NCBI RefSeq assembly: GCF_000364165.2
Contig: NZ_CP097810.1
Coordinates: 2,854,130 to 2,918,129 of the forward strand
Source: Clostridium sp. MD294
Lineage (GTDB): Bacteria; Bacillota; Clostridia; Lachnospirales; Anaerotignaceae
DNA length: 64,000 nt
Reading direction: 5' to 3'
In this document: in pieces, positions 38,501-48,400 of the stretch
Layout of the letters: each line of letters begins with the position of its first letter
Position numbering within the stretch: position 1 is the stretch's first letter
Made by a program: the position numbers and the translations under genes
Notes under the pieces: model-generated
Told to the model about the DNA's origin: nothing
Seen by the model: only the letters and a program-made list of their open reading frames with translations
The model's database searches: none

Positions 38501-39769
38501 GAAGTTACTGGAAAAACTGCATTAGAAGGCGGAAAAAGCTATCAAGCAAAAATTGAATTAAATGCAGATACAGATTGGGCATTTGGTTATAACGCACAAA
38601 CAGTTACACTTCCAGACGGCACAACAGAACCATGTCAAGTATCTTCTGATAAAAAGACATTGTTCGTTGTAGTTGACTTAGGTGCTGTAGAAGTTGGTAA
38701 TCCAGGAGATACTGAAACACCAATCACAGGAGAAAAGAATGACTTGTTTACCGTAAATATTGCTACTGCTCCAGCAAATGATGGAGAGGTAACTGGTATT
38801 GCAGCAGCTGATGGTAAAGGCTTTACACTAACTACTTCTGGTAGTGCAAAATGGTCTACAAAATCTGGTACTGATGCTGGTGTTGTTGAAGCAACTATCT
38901 CTTGTACAGCTGATGATACTCATAAGTTTGAAGCTAATGCTGACTTAGGAAGCTATAATGTTACAATTAATGGACAAACGGTAGGTACAATAACAGCAAC
39001 GGTTGCATCTGTAAGTGAAAAAGTCGCAACAGTTAAATTAACATACACACCCGATAGTGGAAATGAAGACGCTGATAAAATATCAGCTGTAGAAATCACA
39101 GAACCAACAGTAGCCCAAACTGTAAACTTAAATGATACAACAACAGATGCAAATAAAATTACATTTAAGGCTAAATTGAAAAAAGGAAATACAGATGTTA
39201 CAGAAGCAGGTGAAACAATAAAATGGAGTGTAGCAAAAGCAGATAGTGATAGCGGAGATATAAAAACTACTGCATTTGCAAATGCAAATACAACTACAGC
39301 TGACGGCGGAATTGCTACTGCAGAATTAACTATTGATGTAGATACAACAGCAAAAGGATTAGTTGTAACAGCTTCTTATGAAGGTCAAGATGCAGTAACA
39401 GATGGTGCAACTCCAGCAACAACAAACATCACTATTATAACAAAAGCTACAGATATAGAAAAAAATACAATAGCTGGTTTTTTCACAAGTGGCAATCAAG
39501 TTGAAATTAAACTTACAGATGTAGATACTAACACTGATGCAGATGGTCTTAAACAATTACTTCAAGATGCAATTACCGAAAAATTAGAAGCTTTAGATGA
39601 GGCTTGGGCAGTAAAAGAAATTACAATTACAAACCCTGATAGTATTGCACTTACAGCAGGAGAAGAAACTAAAGTAACTATTACAGTTACATTTACAAAA
39701 GGTGGAGTAGAAATAACTGATGCCGCTGTTTCAGATAAAGAAGTTAGTGTAACAGCAAAAAGTGCTTAA
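35501..39769 (+). CDS. SLH surface protein B with Ig-like domains
   Basis: A 1422-residue exported protein. The signal peptide and three SLH domains (residues 1-195) are nearly identical to A and C, followed by the Gly/Ser linker, the repetitive stalk (about 390-560), a Thr/Pro/Glu-rich spacer and multiple Ig-like or MBG-like modules to the end. The stalk is mosaic: part matches A and the flanks match C. Up to about residue 710 it is close to C. GGAGG precedes the ATG. Its promoter segment is in the reversed orientation, so the gene is predicted silent in this DNA molecule. Confidence 0.92.
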   Translation: MKKYQAVAFLLSTAMTVSSVAPVFGASNDIFGHWAEFTITKWQNEGRIGGYEDGTFKPDRAITRAEFVRLLNSAAPTAFTSSASINFSDVKESDWFYADVAKAVGGRVASGFEDGTFRPGETVTRMQAAVFICNAKGLTPNEAAANNFTDAASIPAWAKGAVGAAVAAGYLSGYPDGSFGGSKGMTRAEAVSTLDRVLGGGSTTTTPSGEIDTTDRDNTSTEDNRTADAGNMVWASGGGGGGSSKGSSSSSSSDDKKTHNITIRSQKEANDYSGKTLTGTTAIYVDGSGIDLQDIKFKGDVDIYADDTATAAAYIGEDTAVAAASSTVDIYFEGKTSVSGQITVIRNNVAGADKVVIRTRTPRALSASVLAKVATKIVGFELNKVEAQAPVEIAEGAKVNTVEAGDNAVVEVAADASVDKVDVTGDAKDIVLNGEGSTDIAVRNGASLENVEVNGSVEANIVVNGNATVDNVKVSDSASADVAVKDSAAVGKVELSDTATAKVDVAPDAKVDTITSSSTAKGSEVTGEGTVNKIEATVPGTIDTSNAGENVPDVEQKEEEPSTPATVTITAADVKGITLDTPVAGGDAKLKGVPTGVKQSGTTWTAASTAATVAEGDDTTPPSTEGGDGNEGTTPPTEDGNGNEDTTPTTKQYTAAITLTPETGYVFDETITATDFAGLVDAIEGNISISATEIKFTVKADIAGSGTTDPEPTPEQPTITIEKLTDFDLNSWAAENNTVTVNATTTNIDNGGEVTWSVTGGAEGTKFATEKSTVTSNATSNTLTIAEGETPKTLTIEASYDGKKLEETTLVLKKEFKGATAAAEQVEISGAVGQSLPADQKITVTLAKPTDAGADAAEPKFKAVDATEATSWIAGLPDGITATAAAIAENTNSVKFTLAGTPTTKTGNVAITIPAKWIVGQEDTSETITADTSKVTFNIDDGEIAATEITALPGTADMKAGATFADLEAKITAKTGDDVHYTKGDITWWYKDTGVSGDYVEVTGKTALEGGKSYQAKIELNADTDWAFGYNAQTVTLPDGTTEPCQVSSDKKTLFVVVDLGAVEVGNPGDTETPITGEKNDLFTVNIATAPANDGEVTGIAAADGKGFTLTTSGSAKWSTKSGTDAGVVEATISCTADDTHKFEANADLGSYNVTINGQTVGTITATVASVSEKVATVKLTYTPDSGNEDADKISAVEITEPTVAQTVNLNDTTTDANKITFKAKLKKGNTDVTEAGETIKWSVAKADSDSGDIKTTAFANANTTTADGGIATAELTIDVDTTAKGLVVTASYEGQDAVTDGATPATTNITIITKATDIEKNTIAGFFTSGNQVEIKLTDVDTNTDADGLKQLLQDAITEKLEALDEAWAVKEITITNPDSIALTAGEETKVTITVTFTKGGVEITDAAVSDKEVSVTAKSA

Positions 39770-40016
39770 TAAAAGCAAAAAAATTGCATAACTCAAAAAC
39801 AATATAATTAGTAGTAAAGTAGTGTTCTAAAAATATAATATACAATTATCCTAATAAAAAATAAACGTTGATAGAAGTAATAGCTTTGCCCTATGATATA
39901 AAACGAATTAAAAAAAGCATTTACACTGTTCCAGAAGTAAATGCTACATATAAAATAAATATATTATTCTGTTATTGTTCCTTATAATAGGGAGAGGGTA
40001 ATATATATTGTTTTTA
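39770..40016 (+). other. 3' untranslated region of SLH gene B
   Basis: About 250 bases without a gene. The first 120 bases are nearly the same as those after gene C, and an AGCATTTAC/GTAAATGCT hairpin corresponds to one after gene A. A conserved TTTGCCCTAT lies in all three. Confidence 0.6.
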
Positions 40017-40054
40017 GCTCTGTTCTTATTTGCTTTAGAACAGAGCATTTTTTT
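40017..40054 (+). terminator. Rho-independent terminator of SLH gene B
   Basis: GCTCTGTTCT/AGAACAGAGC stem followed by seven T; homologous to the terminators of A and C. Confidence 0.85.
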
Positions 40055-40149
40055 ATGATATAATATTTGTCCCATCCCCCATTGTATCACTACCAATTTT
40101 TTAATATAGAAAATTTACTAAATTTACAGTTTAATATTTCATAAAACAA

Positions 40150-41340
40150 TTACAAGCACCATTTTTGGAATAATCTATGTAACATTTTTTCTACAGTTGC
40201 CTTTTTCATATCACTTGCTGTAACCAAGTCACATCTACCTGCTTCTGTACCATTGATATAATAAACCAATTCCCCCACTTTTGTATTTTGCTCAAATGGT
40301 GCTTTTAAAGAAGGAACTATCTCTTTTTGTGTCTGTATTTCTGCATTTTCTCCTTTTTGTCCCAACATTGAAATCTCTTCTTTTACTACAATTTCAACGC
40401 TATTTTCCATTCCTTTATATACAGGCAATTCCCCTACTACCTCTCCTTGTTGCAGTCCTTTTTTAATTTCATATTGAGAAAAACCATATTCAAACAATTT
40501 TATAACTTCTTGAAAACGTATTTTAAAATCTGGTGCTGCCATAACAACCCCTATTAACTGCAAACCATCTTTTTCTGCTGTACCAGAAAGACAATACAGT
40601 GCTTTTCCTGTAGAACCTGTTTTTAATCCTGTAGCATAGTCAGGATACCATTTTAATAATTTATTAGTATTTGTTAAACCAAATTCTGACTCGCCTTTTC
40701 TTGTTTTATGTACAATACTATCTTGCCATGTTTTTGTAAATTCAAATATTTCAGGGTGTTTTGTAATCAACTCTTTTGACATCAATGCAATATCATAAGC
40801 ACTTGTAACATGACCATCAGCATCTAGTCCACAAGCATTTACAAAATTGGTGTCATTCATACCTAACTCTTTCGCTTTACTATTCATTTTTTCAACAAAG
40901 CTTTCTTCGCTTCCTGCTACAAACTCTGCCATACTCACCGCTGCGTCATTGGCACTAGCTATTGCAATACATTTTGTCATATCTCTTGCTGTTTGCTGTT
41001 CTTGTGGTTCTAAAAATACCTGAGAACCTCCCATAGATGCTGCGTGTTCGCTCACAGTTACCATATCATTCCAATCAAATTTTCCCTCTTGTTCTGCCTC
41101 ATATATCAAAAGTAATGTCATTACTTTTGTAACACTTGCAGGAGGCAATTTTTCATGACTATTTTGTTCATATAATATCGTACCTGTCTGCGGCTCCATT
41201 AATATAGCACTTTTTGATTGTAATGCTAAATCTGTTAAATTGGGATATTGCTGTTGAGCAAATATTGTCGTGATTGTTGTTGTAATGGAATAAAACAGTG
41301 CTACAATAAAACAAATCCATTTTATTTTATCATTTCTCAT
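40150..41340 (-). CDS. D-alanyl-D-alanine carboxypeptidase (PBP5/DacF type)
   Basis: A 396-residue exported penicillin-binding protein that removes the terminal D-Ala from peptidoglycan stem peptides. After an N-terminal signal/membrane segment, the active-site motifs are SVTK (SxxK), SAN and KTG (LKTGSTGKA). A C-terminal beta-rich domain (about 290-370) and a short basic end follow, as in this family. AGGAGG precedes the ATG. It lies between SLH genes B and C but is transcribed toward B; wall trimming could influence SLH attachment, which is inference. Confidence 0.94.
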   Translation of the reverse strand: MRNDKIKWICFIVALFYSITTTITTIFAQQQYPNLTDLALQSKSAILMEPQTGTILYEQNSHEKLPPASVTKVMTLLLIYEAEQEGKFDWNDMVTVSEHAASMGGSQVFLEPQEQQTARDMTKCIAIASANDAAVSMAEFVAGSEESFVEKMNSKAKELGMNDTNFVNACGLDADGHVTSAYDIALMSKELITKHPEIFEFTKTWQDSIVHKTRKGESEFGLTNTNKLLKWYPDYATGLKTGSTGKALYCLSGTAEKDGLQLIGVVMAAPDFKIRFQEVIKLFEYGFSQYEIKKGLQQGEVVGELPVYKGMENSVEIVVKEEISMLGQKGENAEIQTQKEIVPSLKAPFEQNTKVGELVYYINGTEAGRCDLVTASDMKKATVEKMLHRLFQKWCL

Positions 41341-41475
41341 ATTAACCCTCCTTTTGTCTACTATAAATTTATGTCAAAAAAGTATGCAATATGAAAATTT
41401 TAATAAAATCACTTTAATAAATTTTAAAAATTAGGACAATACTATAAATAAATGAAATTTAGGAGGTAATATTGT

Positions 41476-42978
41476 ATGAGAGGTCTTGACACACCTGTTA
41501 CCCGATTAAGAAGACAAGTTTTTAAAGAAATTGCAAAAGTGGCATATTCTTCTGAAAATATTAATGATGATATTGAGGCAATTCCTTATATTATATCACC
41601 CGGAGATACACCACATTACAGAGAAAGTATTTACAGAGAAAGAGCTATCGCTTCGGAGAGAGTTCGTCTTGCTATGGGAATGTCACTTCGTCCAGAAGAC
41701 CAGCCTGTACATATCACAAGCGGTCTAGAGGAAAGTAATATTTCACAAAAATATTATGAACCTCCTCTTATGCAGGTTATCCCTTCTGCCTGTAACGCTT
41801 GTGATGTAAATAAATATGAAGTAAGCAATCAATGCTGTGGTTGTGTAGCTCACCCTTGTCAAGAAGTTTGTCCTACAGATGCTATTTCTAGAATAAATGG
41901 TCACGCCTATATCAATCAAAAAAAATGTATTAAATGTGGAAAATGCAAAGCTGTTTGTCCTTATGATGCTATTGCAAAAAAAATACGCCCTTGTGCTGCT
42001 GCTTGTGGCGTAGATGCTATTGAAAGTGATGATTTAGGTAGAGCTTGTATTAATACAGATAAATGTGTTTCTTGTGGTATGTGTATGGTAAATTGTCCTT
42101 TTGGTGCTATTGCAGATAAATCACAAATTTTTCAGCTTATTCGTGCTATGAAAAAACAACAAAATGTAATAGCAGAAGTTGCCCCTGCTATTATAGGACA
42201 ATTTGGTGAAAACATTTCTGCTGCCAATATCAAAGCTGCATTATTAGAATTAGGTTTTTATAAAGTCTATGAGGTAGCAATGGGTGCAGATATTGGTGCT
42301 ATGACAGAAGCACAGCATTATGTAGAAAAAGTAGTTTCAAAAGAATTACCTTTTTTATTAACATCCTGCTGCCCTTCTTGGTCTATGTTAGCAAAAAAAT
42401 ATTTTCCTGAAACTATAAATAAAATTTCAAATGCACTCACTCCTATGGTAGCAACTGCAAGAAGTATAAAACAAAAGTATCCTGATTGCAAAGTTGTATT
42501 TATAGGACCTTGTGCCGCTAAGAAATTAGAAGCATCACGAAAAAGTGTCAGAAGTGATGTTGACTTTGTAATTACATTTGAAGAACTGTGGGCTATGTTT
42601 GAAGCAAAATCAATAGATATGGATACATTTACAAAAGAAATTCCTATGAATGATGCTACTGGTGTTGGTCGTGGCTATGCAGTATCTGGAGGTGTTGCAA
42701 AAGCCATTGAAAAATGTATTCATGAATATTATGATAATATAGATGTGCTTATAGAAAATGCACAAGGACTATCAGAATGTAAAAAAATACTTATGATGGC
42801 GAAATCAGGAAAAATGAACGGTTGTTTAATAGAAGGTATGGCTTGTCCCAGAGGTTGTGTAGGTGGTGCTGGTACAAATATAGTAATTAATCGTGCTACA
42901 GCAGAAGTTAAAAAATTTGTAAAAAATTCTAAAAATGCAATTCCTGAAAAAGAACTAGCAGATATAGAATTATTATAA
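41476..42978 (+). CDS. [FeFe]-hydrogenase-like protein, monomeric group B type
   Basis: A 500-residue iron-sulphur enzyme predicted to handle H2. The N-terminal third holds several CxxCxxC-type ferredoxin clusters (for example CIKCGKCKAVCP and CVSCGMCMVNCP). The C-terminal H-cluster domain has TSCCPSW, GPCAAKKLE and EGMACPRGCVGG. The TSCCP form and the short architecture place it with group B enzymes rather than classic group A. Group B members are common in anaerobic Firmicutes, but their physiological role is not settled. AGGAGGT precedes the ATG, and the gene has its own terminator. Confidence 0.85.
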   Translation: MRGLDTPVTRLRRQVFKEIAKVAYSSENINDDIEAIPYIISPGDTPHYRESIYRERAIASERVRLAMGMSLRPEDQPVHITSGLEESNISQKYYEPPLMQVIPSACNACDVNKYEVSNQCCGCVAHPCQEVCPTDAISRINGHAYINQKKCIKCGKCKAVCPYDAIAKKIRPCAAACGVDAIESDDLGRACINTDKCVSCGMCMVNCPFGAIADKSQIFQLIRAMKKQQNVIAEVAPAIIGQFGENISAANIKAALLELGFYKVYEVAMGADIGAMTEAQHYVEKVVSKELPFLLTSCCPSWSMLAKKYFPETINKISNALTPMVATARSIKQKYPDCKVVFIGPCAAKKLEASRKSVRSDVDFVITFEELWAMFEAKSIDMDTFTKEIPMNDATGVGRGYAVSGGVAKAIEKCIHEYYDNIDVLIENAQGLSECKKILMMAKSGKMNGCLIEGMACPRGCVGGAGTNIVINRATAEVKKFVKNSKNAIPEKELADIELL

Positions 42979-42992
42979 TAAAAAAAGAGATT

Positions 42993-43040
42993 AAAAACCG
43001 CAACTATTTTTTTTAAAATAGTTACGGTTTTATTTTTTAT
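42993..43040 (+). terminator. Rho-independent terminator after the hydrogenase gene
   Basis: AAAACCG...CTATTTT paired with AAAATAG...CGGTTTT, followed by a T-rich run. It may also serve the convergent HAD gene. Confidence 0.8.
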
Positions 43041-43068
43041 TACATTATTAATTATAATATAAAATGAG

Positions 43069-43875
43069 TTATAATATAAATTTTTCTATAACAGCTGCAA
43101 TACCATCTTCGTCATTAGACAATGTAATATAATCTGCAGCAGCTTTTGTTTGCTCTGTAGCATTTTCCATTGCTACGCCCAGTCCTGCAAATTGTAGCAT
43201 TGTAATATCATTATAACCATCGCCACAAGCAATCACTTCTTCTTTTGAAATACCTAATATTTTAATCAGCTTTTCCAAACCATATGCTTTATCTATTCCC
43301 AATGGCAAAACTTCTAAAAAGAAAGGGTCAGAGCGAAATATATTTAGTTGTTTAGAAAGTGCCTGTTTAAATACAATCTCTGCTTTTTCTACATTTTCTG
43401 GATTTCCTGCCAACAAATATTTCGCTACTGGAAATGTAACATATTCTATTATACTTTTTGGTGTTACTCTTTCTAGCTGATTTACTCTTAATTCCAGTTG
43501 TATATATTCATTATCGTCTTCTGTAACAAGCTTATCATTTCCTTCATATGTCATTAAACCAATGTCAAATTTTCTAGAAAGTTCATATACTTTTTGTAAA
43601 TGTCCCTCTGGCAAATCTGCCTCAAAAACACATTGTTTTGTTGTAACATTTATAATTCTTCCTCCATTAAAAGCAAGTATATACCCATTGTTTTTATCTA
43701 GTTCTAACTCAATCGCTTTAGGTAATACTCCTTTTACTGGTCTACCTGATGCTAAAACTACTTTTACACCTTTTTGTATTGCCTTTTGCAATGCTTTTTT
43801 ATTTTTCTCAGAAATCTTTTTTTCTGAATTGACTAATGTGCCATCTAAATCCAACACAATCATTTTATAATTCAA
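43069..43875 (-). CDS. Cof-type HAD-IIB hydrolase
   Basis: A 268-residue phosphatase of the haloacid dehalogenase superfamily. Motif I is VLDLDGTLVNSEKKI, motif II lies in VLASGRP, and motifs III/IV are in CGDGYNDITML. The IIB-type cap lies between. Such enzymes remove phosphate from sugar phosphates or flavin nucleotides; the substrate here cannot be assigned. Confidence 0.9.
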   Translation of the reverse strand: MNYKMIVLDLDGTLVNSEKKISEKNKKALQKAIQKGVKVVLASGRPVKGVLPKAIELELDKNNGYILAFNGGRIINVTTKQCVFEADLPEGHLQKVYELSRKFDIGLMTYEGNDKLVTEDDNEYIQLELRVNQLERVTPKSIIEYVTFPVAKYLLAGNPENVEKAEIVFKQALSKQLNIFRSDPFFLEVLPLGIDKAYGLEKLIKILGISKEEVIACGDGYNDITMLQFAGLGVAMENATEQTKAAADYITLSNDEDGIAAVIEKFIL

Positions 43876-43915
43876 TGAAATGCCTCCCCCTTTTCATTTG
43901 TATTTTATTTTTTAA

Positions 43916-44869
43916 TCATTTTAATTGTTCTGAAAACAATTTTTGATATAAATATCCTTCTCTTACACCATAAGGACTCATTATAATATCTTTACAGTCT
44001 ACATATTCACACACTGTATTCATTACAATCATACCAGGTATAAGTGTATGCACACGGTCAGGGGATACTTTCAATACTGTTTTTAATACTTCATTTTCAT
44101 TGCCTTTAAATTGCTTTAATAATTTTGGCACATCTTCTGCAATAATTACACTGTTATCTTTAAGCTTTCCAAACATATCATTGTTCATATTTTTAGCTGC
44201 TCTAATAGAACCGCCTATACCTATAACATTGTCAAATGTTTTGTTATTTAAAAATTTTACTTTTTTCAATTCTTTTTTTACTACTTCTTCTATTTCTTTT
44301 TTTTCTTTTTTGTTAGGAAATAGTCCTGACACATAATTAGAAAACATAGAAAGAGAACCAAATGTCAAACTAACTGCATTTTGTATTTCTCCTCTTTCAT
44401 ACACTAATAATTCTGTACTACCTCCACCAATATCTAGCAAAAGACCTCTATCTAAATTGATAGAATGTGCTGCACCAATAAAATCAAATGTTGCTTCTTG
44501 GTATCCTGTCAATACATCTATAGAAAGTCCTGTTTCTGCTGTAATCGTTTGTAAAGCCTCATCTGTATTCGAAATATTTCTTAATGATGCTGTAGCAAAT
44601 ACAAAAAGTTGTTTTAAAGGAAAATGTTCTGTCATTTCTCTATATTTGTTTAAAACATCACAAGCTTTTTGAATACCTTTTTTTGTCATTTTTCCTTTTT
44701 TTACATAACCTGCAAGTCCTGCTGTTGTTTTGTTATTCAGCATAGGGTAAATGTCGTTTTCAGATACATCATAAATACAAAGACGAATAGTATTAGAACC
44801 TACATCAATGACTCCATACATTCCACTATCTTTTTGTTGAGATTTATCCAATATTGAAAAATCTTCCAT
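43916..44869 (-). CDS. Ppx/GppA family exopolyphosphatase or pppGpp phosphatase
   Basis: A 317-residue enzyme of the actin-like ATPase fold that cleaves terminal phosphates from polyphosphate or pppGpp. The N-terminal phosphate-binding loop GVIDVGSNTIRL and the DIGGGSTEL motif are clear. It is the short form without the C-terminal HD-like domain. It is encoded 11 kb from ppk, so the organism probably makes and breaks polyphosphate. Confidence 0.85.
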   Translation of the reverse strand: MEDFSILDKSQQKDSGMYGVIDVGSNTIRLCIYDVSENDIYPMLNNKTTAGLAGYVKKGKMTKKGIQKACDVLNKYREMTEHFPLKQLFVFATASLRNISNTDEALQTITAETGLSIDVLTGYQEATFDFIGAAHSINLDRGLLLDIGGGSTELLVYERGEIQNAVSLTFGSLSMFSNYVSGLFPNKKEKKEIEEVVKKELKKVKFLNNKTFDNVIGIGGSIRAAKNMNNDMFGKLKDNSVIIAEDVPKLLKQFKGNENEVLKTVLKVSPDRVHTLIPGMIVMNTVCEYVDCKDIIMSPYGVREGYLYQKLFSEQLK

Positions 44870-45156
44870 TCCTTTTTTCCTCCTCTTTATTTATTACTAT
44901 AATTTAAGAATTATAGCACAAAAATACACTTTATTCAACGTTTATGCAAAATGAACAAAAAATTGGTATCAAAATAAAATATGTTAAATATAATAAAATG
45001 TTGATATTTAAAGCAAAAAAGGATATTCGTAATAGAAATATATAAAAAATAATATATGAAGTGAAATTTTTTAAAAATAGTATATAATATCTAATAAATT
45101 TTATTATTTGCAGACATAAAAAAAGTGTTGAAAACTAAGTCAATGCGATAGAAAAA
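44870..45156. other. gene-free AT-rich region upstream of the SLH gene C switch
   Basis: About 290 bases between the divergently oriented Ppx gene and the C promoter segment. No coding frame, clear terminator or RNA fold seen. Confidence 0.4.
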
Positions 45157-45333
45157 TTTGTCAAAAACTATACTTTTTGGCAAAATAGATTTTTTTCACT
45201 TGTTGCAAATTTTTAAAAATTTTCTTGGACATTTTAAATAAATTGTGTTATAGTATAGGCATAAAAATTTATAACAAATGTATCTTTTTGGAAATGCGGC
45301 AAATTTCTCAAAAAGTATACCTTTTGGGACAAT
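45157..45333 (+). promoter_or_regulatory. invertible-type promoter segment of SLH gene C, ON orientation
   Basis: A 177-bp segment with inverted repeats at 45157-45181 and 45307-45333 (TTTGTC and GGGACAA outer ends, AAAA-TATACTTTTTG core). Inside are TGGACA (45226-45231), a 17-bp spacer and TATAGT (45249-45254), facing gene C. A leader of about 170 bases follows to the ATG. The interior is the reverse of that at gene B. Confidence 0.85.
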
Positions 45334-45429
45334 ATAAATTTTTATAATTATATAAAGAGAGGAGGGCAAACTCTCTATTACCACATCATAATGTTTATTT
45401 ATTTTTTTATTTAAGGAGGAGTTTAAAAA

Positions 45430-48400
45430 ATGAAAAGGTATCAAGCAGTAGCGTTTTTATTGTCAACAGCAATGACAGTAAGCAGTGTAGCTCCTGTATT
45501 TGGAGCATCTAATGACATTTTTGGCCACTGGGCAGAATTTACAATTACAAAATGGCAAAATGAAGGTAGAATTGGCGGTTATGAAGACGGCACATTCAAA
45601 CCAGACAGAGCAATTACAAGAGCAGAATTTGTAAGACTGTTAAATAGTGCAGCACCAACAGCATTTACTTCTAGTGCATCTATTAACTTTAGTGATGTAA
45701 AAGAAAGTGACTGGTTCTATGCTGATGTAGCAAAAGCAGTAGGCGGCAGAGTAGCAAGTGGTTTTGAAGATGGTACATTCAGACCAGGCGAAACAGTAAC
45801 AAGAATGCAAGCAGCTGTATTTATTTGCAATGCAAAAGGTTTAACACCAAATGAAGCAGCAGCAAATAACTTTACAGATGCAGCTTCTATACCAGCATGG
45901 GCAAAAGGTGCAGTAGGAGCAGCAGTTGCAGCAGGTTACTTAAGCGGTTACCCTGATGGTAGCTTTGGTGGTAGCAAAGGCATGACAAGAGCAGAAGCTG
46001 TTTCTACATTAGATAGAGTATTAGGTGGCGGCAGCACAACAACTACACCATCAGGTGAAATCGATACAACTGACAGAGATAACACTAGCACAGAAGACAA
46101 CAGAACAGCTGAAGCTGGTAACATGGTATGGACTAGCGGCGGTGGTGGCGGCGGAAGCAGCAAAGGTTCTAGCTCTTCTAGCTCTAGCGACAAAGACAAA
46201 AAAACACACAATGTAACTATTCGTTCTCAAAAAGAAGCAAATGACTACAGCGGCAAAACATTGACAGGTACTACAGCAATTTATGTTGATGGTAGTGGTA
46301 TTGATTTGCAAGATATTAAATTCAAAGGCGATGTTGATATTTATGCAGATGATACAGCAACAGCAGCAGCTTACATAGGAGAAGATACTGCAGTAGCAGC
46401 AGAAAGTAGTACAGTTGATATTTATTTTGAGGGTAAAACAAGTGTAAGCGGACAAATCACAGTAATTAGAAACAACGTAGCAGGTGCAGACAAAGTGGTT
46501 ATCAGAACACGTACACCAAGAGCATTGAGTGCATCTGTATTAGCAAAAGTAGCAACGAAAATTGTTGGTTTTGAACTGAATAAAGTAGAAGCACAAGCAC
46601 CTGTTGAAATTGCAGAAGGAGCAAAAGTAAATACAGTAGAAGCTGGAGATAATGCTGTTGTAGAAGTAGCAGCAGATGCTTCTGTTGATAAAGTAGATGT
46701 AACAGGTGACGCAAAAGATATTGTATTAAAAGGCGAAGGTAGCACAGATGTTAGTGTAAAAAGTGGTGCATCTGCACAGAATATCGTTGTAGATAGTGCA
46801 GAAGCAACTGTTGAACTCAAAGGTGATGCAAAAGTAAGCAATGTACTTTTAACAGGTGACGCAACAGCAGCAGTAAAAGTAAATGAAAATGCAAAAGTAG
46901 AAAATGTAGCAGTAAGCGATAGTGCAAGTGCTGACGTTGCTGTAAAAGATAGTGCTGCAGTAGGAAAAGTAGAACTTTCTGACACAGCTATAGCTAAAGT
47001 AGATGTTGCAGCAGATGCAAAAGTGGATACTATTACATCTTCTTCTACAGCAAAAGGTTCAGAAGTTACAGGTGAAGGTACTGTAAATAAAATTGAGGCT
47101 ACAGTACCTGGTACAATAGACACATCTAATGCTGGAGAAAATATACCTAATGTAGAACAGAAAGAAGAAGAACCATCTACACCAGCAACAGTAACAATTA
47201 CAGCAGCAGATGTAAAAGGAATAACATTAGATACACCAGTAGCAAATGAAACTGCTAAATTAAAAGGAGTACCTACAGGTGTAAAACAGTCAGGAACAAC
47301 ATGGACAGCTGCAAGCACAGCAGCAACAGTAGCTGAAGGTGATGATACAACACCACCATCAACTGAAGGTGGTGACGGAAATGAAGGCACAACACCACCA
47401 GCTGAAGGTGGCGACGAAAATGAAGGTACAACACCTGCAACAAAACAATACACAGCTGCAATTACATTAACACCAGAAACAGGTTATGTTTTTGATGAAA
47501 CAATCACAGCAACAGACTTTGCTGGTTTAGTAGATGCTATAAAGGGTGATATATCCATAAGTGCTACAGAAATTAAATTTACTGTAAAAGCAACTATAGC
47601 AGATAGTGGCACTACAGACCCAGAACCAGGTGACCCAGTAGCAACAGGAATAAAAATAACAACATCTAATAAGGATACAACTATTTTGCAGGGAGGAACA
47701 CTGCAATTTGAAGCAACATTAACAGGTGGTGAAGGCTTTACTGAAACAGACACTACTGATGTAGAGTGGAAAGCAGTAGATACTGATAAAAAAGAATATA
47801 CTATAACAAATGGTTTATTAGATTTATCAAAAGAAGATCCACAACCTAAAGATAAAACTGAAATTACAATAACAGCTACATCTACTAAAGATAAAGATAC
47901 AGACGGTAACTTCCTTGTAGGAACTACAAAAATAACAGTAGAAGCAGTTGCAGACGATACAAAAAAAGCAGCTGCATTAAAAGCAGTAGAAGATGCAATG
48001 ACAGATGCTAGCAAAACAGTTTCTATGACTTTAATCGAAGGATCAACTCAGGCGGCAGTGGAAGCTAAAATAGCAGAAGAAGCTAAAAAAGCATTAGCTA
48101 ATACTGAGTATGCAAGCTGGACAGTAACATTTGCATATGAGGGTACATTTGAGGCTTTAACTACAGAAACAAAACAAGTACAAGGTAAATTTAGTGTAAA
48201 ACAAACTTCTACAGCAGATCCAACAACAAGTGAAGAAGCAAAAACTGTTAAAGTTGCAGTAACAAAAGCACCTATTGCAGAGGCAGTTATTACACTTACA
48301 GCACCAGCAGTAGGTAAAGCATCAGCAAATGCAACAGTAGATAGTAATGTTAACTACACAGTAACATCTACTACTTGGAAAGAAGTAGGTGGACAAAGTG

